From Micractinium sp. NFX-FRZ (taxonomy: Eukaryota > Chlorophyta > Trebouxiophyceae > Chlorellales > Chlorellaceae): 49,652 nt of DNA. Below, piece by piece: positions 1 to 11,500 of this stretch. Numbering within the stretch: position 1 is the stretch's first letter; every line of letters starts with the position of its first letter. The position numbers and the translations under genes were made by a program. The stretch covers positions 1 to 49,652 of the forward strand of contig JAPTJF010000457.1 in the NCBI GenBank assembly GCA_029339195.1. Direction: 5' to 3'. Below the pieces are notes generated by a model, which did not search any database, was not told the DNA's origin, and worked only from the letters and a program-made list of their open reading frames with translations.

Positions 1-447
1 GCGCTGCAGGAGCCTCCCATAGGTTCGCCGTCAGGCTACCTAGCCACCCAAGCCACGCTTTGGGGCCCGACATGGCAACAAAGGTTTCGAGGGTTGTCTC
101 AAGGGCAGGCGCAGGGCTTGCAGCACTGCAACTTTTTGTTTGAATCGGGAGGCCGGCAGTTGGGGCCATACGGCTCTCCCCGCCTTCGAAACCTGAGCTT
201 ACCTGGCGGCCTCGTCAGCGGCGGCGGCCACCCAGGACGTGTTTCCCCTCTCTCTTTCACTCTTTCTTCCAATATTTAAATGCCAACTTTTGCTACACTT
301 CTTCTCTCACTCCCGATCTGCCCACATTGTTCTGCCGTCACTGCACCCATCCAACCGCCTGTTACCTACCCAGCCATCTTGGCCTGCTCCCGGCATCGCC
401 GAAGACGCAGCCTGGCTGGCCCCACCTTCATTCTCGTGGCGTGCCGG
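1..447. other. Non-coding stretch, no gene seen
   Basis: No open frame here looks like protein: those present are Pro/Ala/Cys-rich and have no recognisable motif or convincing splice pattern. The plus strand is pyrimidine-rich from about 245 to 400. The homology to 12.7 kb, described separately, starts at about 448. An exon of a gene lying to the left cannot be excluded. Confidence 0.4.
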
Positions 448-1517
448 TGAGGCTGCACCGGTGGTGGGGCACAGCATGGGTGCGATCTGGTTGCACCCAC
501 GCCTGTTGTCTGCCCCGGGCCCATGCATGCCCTGCCCTTGCAGCGCCCTTCTGGGCATGCACGGAGGTACACAATGGCAGCTGGTGAACGGCCCCAAGCC
601 GCACGAACCTGTGGGACGCTGTGCCTTCCCAGCACGCCGGTTGTCTCAGCCGGTGCCCGCACACACACACCTGCGCTGGCAGGTACATGGCCGGCTCCTC
701 ATTACGACAGCTCTCCTCACGCACTGCAGCATCACAAGTCAGCACCTTGATGGATCCAGGATGCCATGAGAAAGTATATTCACACAAGTGAGCAGGCGCA
801 GGCACGCGTGAAACGCTGGCGGCCAGCCGCCCCGCCCGTGCCCGCTTTTCTCCTCGCTGTCTTTCATAGCTGTCTATCCTAGCTGCTCGGCCCCGGCCGC
901 CTCGACGTCCAAGTAAGGGTCCACCACGACATCTGGGTTGAAAATGGGCGGCAAGGCAAAGATATGGACCATCTGGTCCTTGCTGTCGCAGTAGAAGGGC
1001 TGCAGCAAGGGGAGGAAGGGGTGGGGGCCGAGGGTGCGTGGGGCAACAGGTGGCAGCGGCAGGTGGTGCACAAGCCCAGCTGGGCACGACTTGGCCTACC
1101 GCCGGCTTCTTCTTTCCTGGTCAGGCGTACACCGCACACGTCTTGAAAACAGCCGCCGCCTTGAGCACCTGGTACCACTTGGCCCCTGTCTACTGACACC
1201 TGCCCGCCCCCTTCCCTTCGCAACCACAACCACACACACGAAATTGCATGCCCTGCACACCTGGTATGACTTGGCTTTGTCACTTGTGACCACGATGCGC
1301 CGCTTATCAATCCACTGGACACCTTCTGCATTGCAGTACACGACCTGCAGGGCAGGCGGGGCGGGAGAGGCGGGGCTACACATTCACCGCTACGCGCCAG
1401 GCCCAGCACAGTTGCCATTGAAGCTTCCTTGCCCCTCCCGACTGAACCAACCTCTTCAGGCAGCATGCATCCCCTAGCACATGGCGGTCATGTGCAAGAC
1501 GAAACAGGGTCGCCACG
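448..1517 (-). pseudogene. Truncated duplicate of the 3' end of the secreted propeller-like gene
   Basis: This segment is a diverged copy of 12703-14097. It carries the last two coding exons of the gene at 13438-17119: 1344-1261 (VVYCNAEGVQWIDKRR, ending at a GTGTGC donor) and 999-874 (PFYCDSKDQMVHIFALPP, stop TAG at 874-876). Both are intact, with the same splice sites and phase 0. Differences from the full copy include Lys for Glu after WID, and VEAAGAEQLG for GEGAGAEQL at the C terminus. Homology stops at about 1517, just before the position of the preceding exon, so none of the upstream coding exons or the signal peptide is present. The 3' flank lacks the TGTAA found in the full copy (the equivalent minus-strand bases read CGTGA). 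It is read as a partial-duplication pseudogene. Transcription from a new 5' end is possible but not seen. Confidence 0.8.
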
Positions 1518-1890
1518 AGGTGTGCAGGCACTGCAGGTCTGGAGCATGTCTTATGTGATGCCAGCTGGCATGTGTGCCAGCTGCAGCTGGGCGTATCTGT
1601 GCGGTGCACCAGGTGCCCTCAGGGTGCTGCATGTGGGGACCTACAGCGCAGCAGGCGGCCCCTACAGGCGCTACTGCTGCCCTGCTTTTTCAAATACAGG
1701 CGGGTTCAAGGCTGTTAAGTTAGCGGATTCGGCGAAGCAGCAACCGGCTCCTCACGAGGAGGGGGCAGACGGCCAGCTGCAAGGTAGCTGCCGATTTACC
1801 AACGCTGGCTTCACTTTCGAAGTTGCTTGCTCTGCGTTCTCACGATTCAGAAGTTCCAATCAAACGCGCTGTCTCAGTATGAGTCTCAGT

Positions 1891-3064
1891 ATGCACCCCC
1901 AGCAAGTGGTCTTCCTGCTTTTGAGCACCGCCCTGTGCTCCCCGGGCTCGGCGGCGGCGTGCTCAGCGGTTCTACAACCCATAGATGAGGGGAGAGACGC
2001 GGTAGAGCAGGCAAGCGGGGCGGGGCCGCGTGCCAGCCGGTGCGCCTCTCCCGCTCGAGCGGCCCCTTGCACCGCCGCAGCGCTCTGCTCAGCTGATTCG
2101 TTCAGGTGCCGCGCTAAACCTCTTGATGGCACGTTTGCAGGGGCGGCGGGGGCAGCAGCAGAGGCGGGGCCTGAGGCAGCAGCACCTGTCGGCGGTGACG
2201 GTTCTGCCGCTCGCCACGGATACTCCCGCCTTTGTCTGCCCTGGTGTCGGCAGCTACAACACCACTGCGTGCTCCCGGTGAGTGCGGGGCCTTCAAGTTG
2301 GGTTGGCGCCTGCATGTGGCATGCGGGCAGCTATGCGGGCAGCCTTGCCGCTCTGAGCAGCCGGCAGCACGCTTATTGCTGCTGCCCTGGCGGTCCCCAC
2401 TGTGCACCTCCCCTACCCCTCCCACTTTGTTTCTGCAGCACATTTTTCACCTGCGCCAAGAAAGGCAGCGCTCCCACTGCGACGACCGTCTGCAGCCAAG
2501 GGCTCACTTTCTTCCCAGCGGCAAAAGCCTGCAAAAGCTCGGCCAGCGACCCAGCCTGCAGGAGCGCCCCCCCGCCCAAGCCGCCGCCGCCCCGGCCGCC
2601 GCCGCCCACGCCGGCCTCCTGCGCTGCGCAGTGGAGGGGGGACTGCTTGGCAGGGGGATACTTTTCGATTGACGGATGCAACAGTCACTACTATCTGTGC
2701 AGCGGCCCCGGCTCGAGACCGCTGGCGGGCAGCTGTCCCTCTGGTGGGTGCTGTCCTGCCCCCCTACTGCACAGTGTAGCAGTGCAGGGGGGCGCACATT
2801 GTCTTGAGCGTGAGCGAGCGCATGGAGTGTTGCAGGGGCGGAACTGGGAGCTCTATGGAAGGTGGTGCCAGCACTGCTGTTTTGGTTTAGGTGCCGAGGC
2901 GCATGCAGCGAGCGTCGGCAAAGAGCCGCTGTCTCTCTAACTGTGCTCCCTCCGCTCCTCGCGCTCTTTTGCCGGCTGCAGACAGCGCGTTCGATGCTGC
3001 CACCTGCAAATGCGCAAAGAAGACGGCGGTAGCGGGCTGCAAACGGGCGGGCGTGAGGCAATAG
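1891..3064 (+). CDS. Secreted protein with two chitin-binding type-2 (CBM14) modules
   Basis: Four exons, 1891-2001, 2141-2277, 2439-2743 and 2982-3064, give about 211 residues. An N-terminal signal peptide is visible (hydrophobic FLLLSTALCSPGSAAA). Module 1 has the peritrophin-A pattern, with cysteines in FVCPGVGSYNTTACS, TFFTCAKK, TVCSQGLTFFP and AKAC. A PPPKPPPPRPPPP linker follows. Module 2 has GDCLAGGYFSIDGCNSHYY, LCSG, then CPS joined across the last intron to DSAFDAATCKC. CBM14 domains bind chitin or related glucosamine polymers, so a role at the cell wall is inferred; Chlorella-type walls can contain such polymers. The joins after 2277 and 2743 restore complete modules and are well supported. 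The first intron (GTAGAG donor, TTTGCAG acceptor) is less certain. An in-frame ATG at 1879 is an alternative start. Stop TAG at 3062-3064. It converges with the next gene. Confidence 0.8.
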
Positions 3065-3779
3065 ACGGCACACACCTCAACCGCCCGGGTGCACACCGCC
3101 CTTCATGCTCACATCAATCCTCTCTCTCACAATCCCACGAATCTGCCAAGCCTACACCCCAGAACTGCGCTTCCTCCTACCCTGCCGTCCCCACATTGTC
3201 ATCCCTGCACTGCCTTTCATTCATCCTTGGTGGCCCTGAGGCCCCCGGCTGTCACGTGCTCTACTTACAACACTGCCAATGCAAGGGCCAGCCGTGGCTG
3301 CGATGGATGTGACCCGTCGGGGCCGCAGACGGGTTGTGGTGGGTGCTGATTCACAGCCTCCCTGCGGACATCTCTTTGAGACTGGCCATGACCGGGTGCG
3401 GACCGAGGGGGCAGTGCATGCACGGCAAGGGAAGGGCGCAGTGCTCAATGCAGGCAACTGCCGATGCAGGCGCAAGCAGAGGGAGGGGTGGTGTTGGTGG
3501 ATGGAAGCACTGGACGCAGCAAAAGCCAAACAAGGCAGCACCAGCAGGGCAGACCGTACGGCTGGGAGGGCTGCCCTGCTGGTGGTGAGGCCGGCTGTGG
3601 AGGGCAGGTAGGGGGGAGCGATGCGCCCGCAGGCAGCAGGGCGGCTGCACGCTGCTAGCAAGCTGGGGGCAGAGCAGCGTGCGCACTGGCTCTGCAACTG
3701 AGGGTCCGGAGACTGCCGCCGTGCCCGTGCACCCCAGTAGCTGCGGATGTCGGCGGGGGCGGGCAATTCAAGCCTCACT
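3065..3779. other. Intergenic region between convergent genes
   Basis: This holds the 3' flanks of the chitin-binding gene (+) and the membrane glycoprotein gene (-). No coding signal was found. A minus-strand TGTAA (3265-3269), the usual green-algal poly(A) signal, lies about 510 bases after the stop of the minus-strand gene and is a candidate end for it. Confidence 0.4.
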
Positions 3780-6700
3780 TCACCACACCCTGAGCCAGTA
3801 GGTGGGCGACTGGGTTGTGCGAGCGTAGTCACCGACAACGATGTAGTAGTAGCGATTGGTGACGGTGACGAATGTGAGAACGGCGGCCTGCCCGCTGGTG
3901 GGGTCGCCCGTGTCGGTGGCCACGTCGTACTGCAGGGGTGAGCATGGGACGTGAAGCGAGGAGGTGGGTGGATAAAATGGGTTGCATTGGCTATTGCAGG
4001 GTGTGATGGCGGGGCCAGGGTGACGTGTTTTCACCGCACACGCATGGGTGGGTGACTGCAGCCATGGTGAAAGAAAAGGCAGGCGCTGAAGCTGCTCCTG
4101 GCAAATGGCGGCTGGATTGCTGAACTTACACGACCGCCATTCCCCTGTGCCACGCTCCCCCTGCCGCGGCCTGTGCCATGCTCCCCCTGGTGAGCCAGCT
4201 TTGCACACACACACACACACACAGGTGGCTCACCAGTGTGCTGTCGTGCGCAGGGCAGAGGTAAATGTCGGCACCGCAGGTGCACTGGTCGCCCTCATCG
4301 TCTGCGCACCTGCAGGCAGGGGGGCAGGCGGGGCAGGCGGCAAAATCGCATCGATGGCATGGCTAACACCCGAGCGTGACCAACACACAACCTGCACAGC
4401 CCCGCCCGCCCTGCCCTTCACAGCTGCAGCTGCATGTTGCGGCAAGGTGCAGCGGGGTGTTGCAGGGCATGGCTTGGCATGAACCATTTCTTGTGGCTGC
4501 TGCTGAGGTCTGGCTGCTGCTAAGGTCCGACCCCCAGCTTCCATTGCCTCCCAGGGCAGGGCATGGCAGCACAGGGCATGCTGGAATTGCTCGCCCGTAG
4601 CAGCTCCCCTCGCATGCAAGCCCTTGCTGCCCCGCCCCACGGTGCACCCCTGTGCGCCACGGGGGCCCAGCTTGCTCCCCGCACCCCTGCCTGCCCCATG
4701 CTCACGTCATGAAAGTGAGGCCTGCTGAGGGGATGTTTGTGTTCAGAGCCATCTGAGTTGGGCTGTCGACTGTGTTGCCTGTAGCGCCGCCCGTGCCGCC
4801 GTCAAAGACGAGGAGCACCGAGTCGTAGCCACAGCCGCAGGTGCTGGCGTGGCGGGTGCCCCCCGCAGTCTCCTGCGAGGTGGGAGCGGGGCCGCGGGCG
4901 GTGGCGCAGCGCTGTGGTCGCAGCATTGCATGCGTGGCCGACGCTCTGCGGGCGGCCTGCGGGGTGTTGTCAACAACCTGGCAGATTGAAGGGCGGCGTG
5001 CACGGATGGCGCATACGGGCAGCACATGCAGCGAGGCACCAGCGCGGGGCTGGCACAGGGTTTCTGGGGTTTTAGGGGTTTGGGCACAGGTGCACACCAC
5101 GGTGGGTGTTGGGCGGGTGATCACCGGTGTGGTTTTTGTCGCACCCGGAAGCGGAACACTATTTGCCGGCCGGTCACGTTTGTTTCAGAGTACAGGTCCG
5201 TGGTGTAGCCCAGGTTCACCCACCACCCCACTGAGCAGGTGAAGTTTCCGCCCACCACGCTCTGGTCGGCAGTCAGCTGCAAGGGAGGGGGGGGCAGGTG
5301 GGAGGCGAGCTTGTGGGGTGGGCAAGACAGGTTGGGGCAGGGGGTCAGGCAGGCAGCAAGCAGCGGCAATGCAGAGTGGGAAGAAGGGATGGCGCGGGCA
5401 GTGGGGGGTGGGGCGCAAGGGAGCAAGCCTACTGTGGACTTGCCAGCTGCACTGGTGGGCCTGTACGGTGAGTGAGCCCTGTTCAGGAGGATGTGCAGGC
5501 AGGCAGGCAGGCAGGCAGGCAGCTCAGGGAGTGCCCCGCCCCGCTACAGCAGCCGTGCACCCTCGGCTTTCCCTGCAACCCTCCACCTCCCCCTCTCACC
5601 GTGGGCCCAGTCCTGTTGACCGGCAGCGGTCCTATGTCGATGGCATGCAAGAGGCCGGACCCCGCCGCCGGCGGAGGGGGTGGCGGGGAGGGTGGCGGGG
5701 GAGGTGAAGGAGAGGGAGGTGGGGGTGGAGGAGAAGGAGAGGGTGGTGGGGGTGGAGGAGACGGAGAGGGTGGTGGGGGTGGAGGAGAAGGGGAGGGTGG
5801 TAGGGGCGGCAAGGGAGAGGGCGGCGGCGGCGGTGAAGGAGAGGGAGGTGGGGGTGGAGGAGAGGGAGAGGGTGGTGAGGGCGGAGGAGACGGAGAGGGT
5901 GGTGGGGGTGGAGGAGAAGGGGAGGGTGGTAGGGGCGGCGAGGGAGAGGGCGGCGGCGGCGGTGAAGGAGACGGAGGTGGGAATGGAGGAGACGGAGAGG
6001 GTGGCGGTGGCGGCGAGGGGCTGGGAGGAGGCGGCGAGGGGCTGGGAGGAGGCGGCGAGGGGGTGGGGGGAGGAGGTGAAGGTGAGGGCGGAGGGGGTGA
6101 AGGGGACGGTGGTGGTGGAGAGGGTGAGGGCGGCGGTGGGGAAGGTGAGGGAGGTGGTGGGGAAGGTGAGGGAGGTGGCGGGGAAGGTGAGGGCGGTGGC
6201 GGCTGAGGGGACGGTGGCAGTGGGAAAGTGTTGGGAGGTGGGGGGGGGGAGGGCGGTGGGGGGGAGGGAGAGGGCGGTGGAGGTGAGGGAGAAGGGGGTG
6301 GCGGTGAAGGGCTAGGGGTCGGCGGGGAGGGGCTGGGAGGAGGTGGGGATGGCGACGGAGGAGGAGGCGGGGGAGAGGGTGGCAGAGGGGCGGTGTTCGG
6401 GGGCGGTAAGGGGATGTGTGGTGGTGGGGGCGAGAGGGAAGGTGGTGGCGGTGGCGGCGAGGGGCTGGGTGGTGGTGGGGATGGCAAGGGTTGAGGCGGC
6501 GGGGGAGAGGGTGGCATAGCGATGTTGCTCGGTGGCGGTGAGGGGCTGGGTGGTGGTGGGGGCGAGGGGGAAGGTGGAGGTGGTGGCGGCGAGGGGCTGG
6601 GTGGCCTGTGGGCATGATAGGGGCATGGGGAGGCAAGGGCACGCAGAGACGGCTCAGCTATAGATGTAGTAACGTAACGTTTCCTTTTGCGTCCACGGAG

Positions 6701-8509
6701 CTACTGCATGAACACAAATGGGAGGCACAACACACCCAACCGCATGTCACCGAGCATCCCCATGCCCCCCTGGCGCCCCCTGGCTCCCCCTGGGGCCAGC
6801 CCAGCTGGTGCTGAGCCCACAGGATGCCCGCTGCGCCTCTCACAACTCACAGTGGCGAGGGAGGAGGTGGGGAGGGGGAGGGCGGCGGCGGGCTGGGTGG
6901 CACCGGCGGGAGAGGTGACGGTGGGGGCGGAGGCGGCGGCGAGGGCGGGACTGGGGGCGGGGGCGAGGGTGGGAGCGGCGGCAGCGGCGGCGGCGGGGGC
7001 GGAGGAGGAAGCACTGCCGGCGGCGGGTGGGGCCGCAGGGGCACCAGAATGGTGTGGAGAACGCTGTCCTGAGTATCCACCACCCACACCTCTGCAACCA
7101 ACCAGCGGAGGAGTCGAAACAGGTTGTGGGGAGGGGCCTTGCGTGAAACACTGGCACGGGAGCATGGACGAGTGCGGCCACAAGGCCGCATTGTGCCAGC
7201 TTCCCGCACGCTTGTGCTGCCTCCAGCACATCAAGCCCCAGCTGTCAGTTCCCCTAGCTGTCTGGACTCCCCACTGGGCCATCCAGTGCCCTGCCTCCAC
7301 AACAAGAATGCCGCGCGCCGCCTCCGCCCCGGGCCTGCCCGCCCTACCTGCGTATGCGCCGCCGTGAGCATTCACAGCGTAGCTCTGCACCGTGCCATCA
7401 TACACCCGCTGGCAGCTGGCAGCATCCAGCCCGCCGCGGCAGACCGTAATGCCGGCGCAGGTGCCGTCTGCGTTGCGCCCGCTGTCGAGGAGGTGGGAGC
7501 AGGGAAGCACAGCGGGGCAGGAGAGCGGCATGTGGGGCAGGCTTGGAAATCAATCGGCTCGTCTTCCTTCTCCAATTGTTTCACAACCTGAACCCCATAC
7601 ATCTGCTCTCGACAGCACCCACTGCCCTTAACCGGGTGGGGCGGCACCTCGGCGGTTCCCCATTTCCCCCAGCACCGCAAAAATCCCTTAACATCCCCTC
7701 AACTCTCCCTCCCACCTGTACCAGAGGTCCCCCGCCGAATCGTACACAGCGCTGCAGGCAGGCAGCGCAGCCTTCGTCTGCCAGGTGCCCGCCTGCGGTA
7801 GGAGACAGGGGCCAAGCGCAGCAGGGCATGGGCATCATTTGCGGGCAAGCCACGAGTGCCCCACCCTGTGAAAGGTTGCACGGCTCGCATTGCAAATCAG
7901 CTCTTCTATAGACAATGCTGTGTGGAGGCTACAGTTCAAGGCCACGGTAGGGCCACTCGTGTGTGCTGAGAGGAGGGGGGCATGGTCCCACCTGGGTGTC
8001 GAGTGCAACAAGCTCCTGGCCGGTTGTGAGCGCGGTCACCTTGCCCCCAGAGTCCTGCCCGCTCACACCCGCCAACGTGGCGCCGGACTCGATCCTGTCC
8101 CGCCACACGTTGGCAGCAGGGTCGTACTGCCGCACCTGCAGGCGGTACAGCCAGGCGGTGCAGCAGTCGTGATTCTACTGCCGAGCAAGTGCAAAGGAGG
8201 TGCGTGCGGCTGCTGCACAGTTGCACCGACTGCTGTGCATGTCGTGGTCACAGCTGTCCAGCAAGGGGCGACAGCGGGCCCTTGGGGCATGCGCTCACCG
8301 CTTTCCGTGACGACAGCAGCGCCCACATGGTTTCATCTGCCACCACCACGCCATCAACAATGCCGCCCTGCGCAGTTCGATGGAGGCAGGGGGTAGGCAG
8401 GATTGACCGAGGGCAGCGGGCGGCTCCGCCAAGAGGGAGGGTGGCTTGCTCCTGAGGCAGAGCCTGCCAGGAGCAGCATCATGAGTTAGGGGCTTTGAGG
8501 GGAAGCAGT

Positions 8510-8592
<83 letters not shown>

Positions 8593-11500
8593 GCGGGGAG
8601 GGCGTGCAGGCACTGCGCAAGAAAAGAGGGATGACTAACTGGCTCACCGGCATGTTTGGCGGGCTAAGGGAGAGGTCAACCAAGCTGCTGCTGGCCTGGG
8701 CCAGCCGGCGGCTGACGGCTGACGGGCTGCTGCTGCCAGAGCCGGCGTCGGGGCTGCTCTCAGTGCTGCCCGTGCTGCCGCTGCTGGCGCTGACGTCATC
8801 CACGGGCGGCAGCAGCGATTGTGTGGCGGCAGCAGCCGGCGTGGAGCCGTTGAAGGGGCCAGCGATCAGGATCCATGTCGTCCCGTTGTAGTAGAAACCC
8901 TGGGGTTGGGAGGGAAGAAGAGGGGAGGGAATGGGTGACAGCACGGGGCTGTGTGTCCCGGCAAGCAGGAGCGGCGACGCCACACACACACACACGCCGA
9001 GGCTGCCGAGTGCTGGCAGTACCTCTTCGCAGGCATTCAGCACGTAGGCGGTCTGGTTGGTGGAGCCGGGGATGACCTGCACAACAGGTGGGGGCACGGG
9101 TGAGACCCTGTGACCCATAAGCAGGCGTAGCAGCGGCAGCTGGCATGCGCTGGGGACAGGACTGCACAGCGTGCAAGGCACGCATGGCACAGCACAACCG
9201 CTGCTTCAGGGCTATGGGGCGGCCAAGCATGGGGGTTGGCGGGGGCCGCACCTTGATGCCGGGCAGGCCTTCCAGCTTCACCCACTGCCCGCTCGTGTCC
9301 AGGTACCACACAGCGTCTCCGCAGTAGGACACAGACCCAGCCCCCGACCCGCCTGCCCGGGTAGGGTGGGCGAGGGCATTTGCCAGCACAGGGGAGGTCA
9401 GGGATGTGACCACAACAACACCAATGGGGGGTTGGAAGGGTGGGCCATGCATGCGGGACAGCCCAATGCACTCGGCCAAGCAGTTGGATTGAGGGCAGCC
9501 AAGCACAGAGCGCGCTGCAACCCCGGCAGCCCGGGGCTTGCAGGCATGCTCTCCAAATGCCAAATCGAAACGTATCGCGCTCTCACCAGTGTCGCAGGCG
9601 CCGTTGCAGGGGGCCGCGTCTGGGGAGATGCGCCAGAGGCCGCCGGAGGAGCCCACCCCCATCAGCTTGGCTGCAGCAACCAGACCCAAAAGGGGGGGAG
9701 ACGAAGAGACACCTGGGCGTGGAGTCAGCATGGGAGGGGCTCCAGCAGGCAGGCCCACGTTCCTGCCCACGGTACTGCTGCTCTCGATAAACATATAAAT
9801 CTCCAGCAGGCGCTGTAGCAGTTGCCATCCATCCTGCCAGCTGGTGCCCCTGCCCGGCCAGGCCAAGCCAGTACCGTGCCACATGCTTCCCCCGTGCTGC
9901 CCTGCCCTGCCTCCTGGAACGTGCCACCCACCTGACACGTTGGTCTGGGTCTGCCAGGTGCCGACCTGCTCAAACAGGGCTGGCTGAGCTGGCGCCGCTT
10001 TCTTCTTGCCCCGCAGCGCCAGCCAGATCCCAATCCCCCCACCCAGCAGGAGCAGAAGCAGCAGCAGGAGCAGCAGCAGGCGGCGGCGCCTCTTCTTCTT
10101 TTCCTTGTGCTCAACTGGCACCTCCCCTGCCGTCTCATCTTCTTCACCTGCTGCCGCTGCTGCTGCTGCCGTCGCTGCTGCTGCGCTGGCATCTGGACCA
10201 TCCGGCTTCTCTGCTGCGTCCACCCCTGCAGTTGTGGCCGCCCTGTTGGCTGCACCTGCCGCTGCCCCTGGGGTGTGCAGCGGTGCAGGGCCTGCAGCAT
10301 CCGCCTGTGGCGGGGGCGGGCGTGAGGGGCTGGCGGGGCGGGGCAGGGACTGGGCGCCAGCAGCAGGCGAGCCTGCACCGGAATGGCAGCAAGAAGGCAT
10401 CACTTTGGGGGTGGGCAGTCGGAGTGAGGGGGTGCAGGACTCTCGAGCAGCAAGTGCGCCTTTCCATTCACTTAGACAAATCTCTCTCTGACACACACAC
10501 ACACTCGCAGTCAGGAAGCCCGCCTCGCATGCAGCAAAGGAGCCGCTTGCAGCCTGGCCTGGCCTGGCACCCCCCCTGCTGCACACGCCTCACCTTTGGA
10601 GCTGCGCTGGCGCAGTACAGAGCGTCCTGGCACTATTGAGGAGGCTTCAACTGCTGCCGAGGGGACTGCTGCTGGCGGCGGTGTGCTGGCGGCGGAGCCA
10701 TCTGCGGTGGTGGGCGCGTCCCGCACGCCCTGCTCGCCCGCAGGAGAGTCAGGCTGCCCTCCGGGCAGCGCTGGCGGGCTCACCGCCCTGCCGGCCCCTG
10801 TGCCAGCCGGCACTGCATCTGCTGCTTGCCCAGCAGGCTTGGGGCTGCGCGGCGGCGCCTTTGCCGTCAACTCTTCCTCTGCTGCTGCTTCTGCTGCTGC
10901 TGGCGGTGGCGGTGCGGCTGCTGAAACGGCGCCCCCTGCTGCGCTGGGAACGCCAGGCACGTGGCTGATGCCAAGCAGGCTGGGTGCATGTGCTTCGGCT
11001 CCCGCCTTGACCTGCTGCGCCCCACGCCCGGTGCCGCCACCCCCACCAAGTCCCGCGCCGCTGCCGCTGCGTGAGTGGTGGCCCTGGGCGGCAGCAAACA
11101 CTTGATCCACGGCCGCCGCCGCCGCTGCTGCTGCAGCGGCAGCGGATGCTGCGGGCGCGCCGGCAGCGGGCGCCTTGGCGGCGGCCGGCGCCGGTGCCGC
11201 TGGTTTGGTCACAGGTGCTGCTGCTGGGGGTGCCTTGCCCAGCCAGTCCGCAAGCGGCTGGCCCGCTGGCGCTGGGGCCGCCCCTTTGCCCGCCTGCTTT
11301 GCAGGTGCCTCTCGGTGCGCCGGCGGCTGCGGCGGCTGCTTGGCAAGCTTCACTGTGGCTGTGCTGCCGTAGATGTTGGTAGCAGCCTTGGTGCTGCCCT
11401 TGGGAGGGCTGCCCGCGCCGCTGCCGCTGCCGCTGCCCCGCAGGCCCGCTGTGCCTGCCACGCTGCGGCGGGCGCTTGCGGGCAGCGTGCCGCTCTGTGA

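Noticed and set aside
239..1087. Several overlapping long open frames on both strands at the left end
   Set aside because: They are Pro/Ala/Cys/His-rich, lack motifs and cross clear intron-like sequence. In GC-rich DNA such openings arise by chance. Only the two conserved exon copies are supported.
5680..6315. Plus-strand frames rich in Gly-Glu or Val-Glu repeats opposite the Pro-rich exon
   Set aside because: They are the complement of the CCN/TCN repeats. The minus-strand frame has phase-matched splice sites on both sides and is the coding one.
8511..8588. GGCA array considered as a CRISPR or direct-repeat array
   Set aside because: It is a simple tetranucleotide run without spacers, inside an intron of a nuclear gene.
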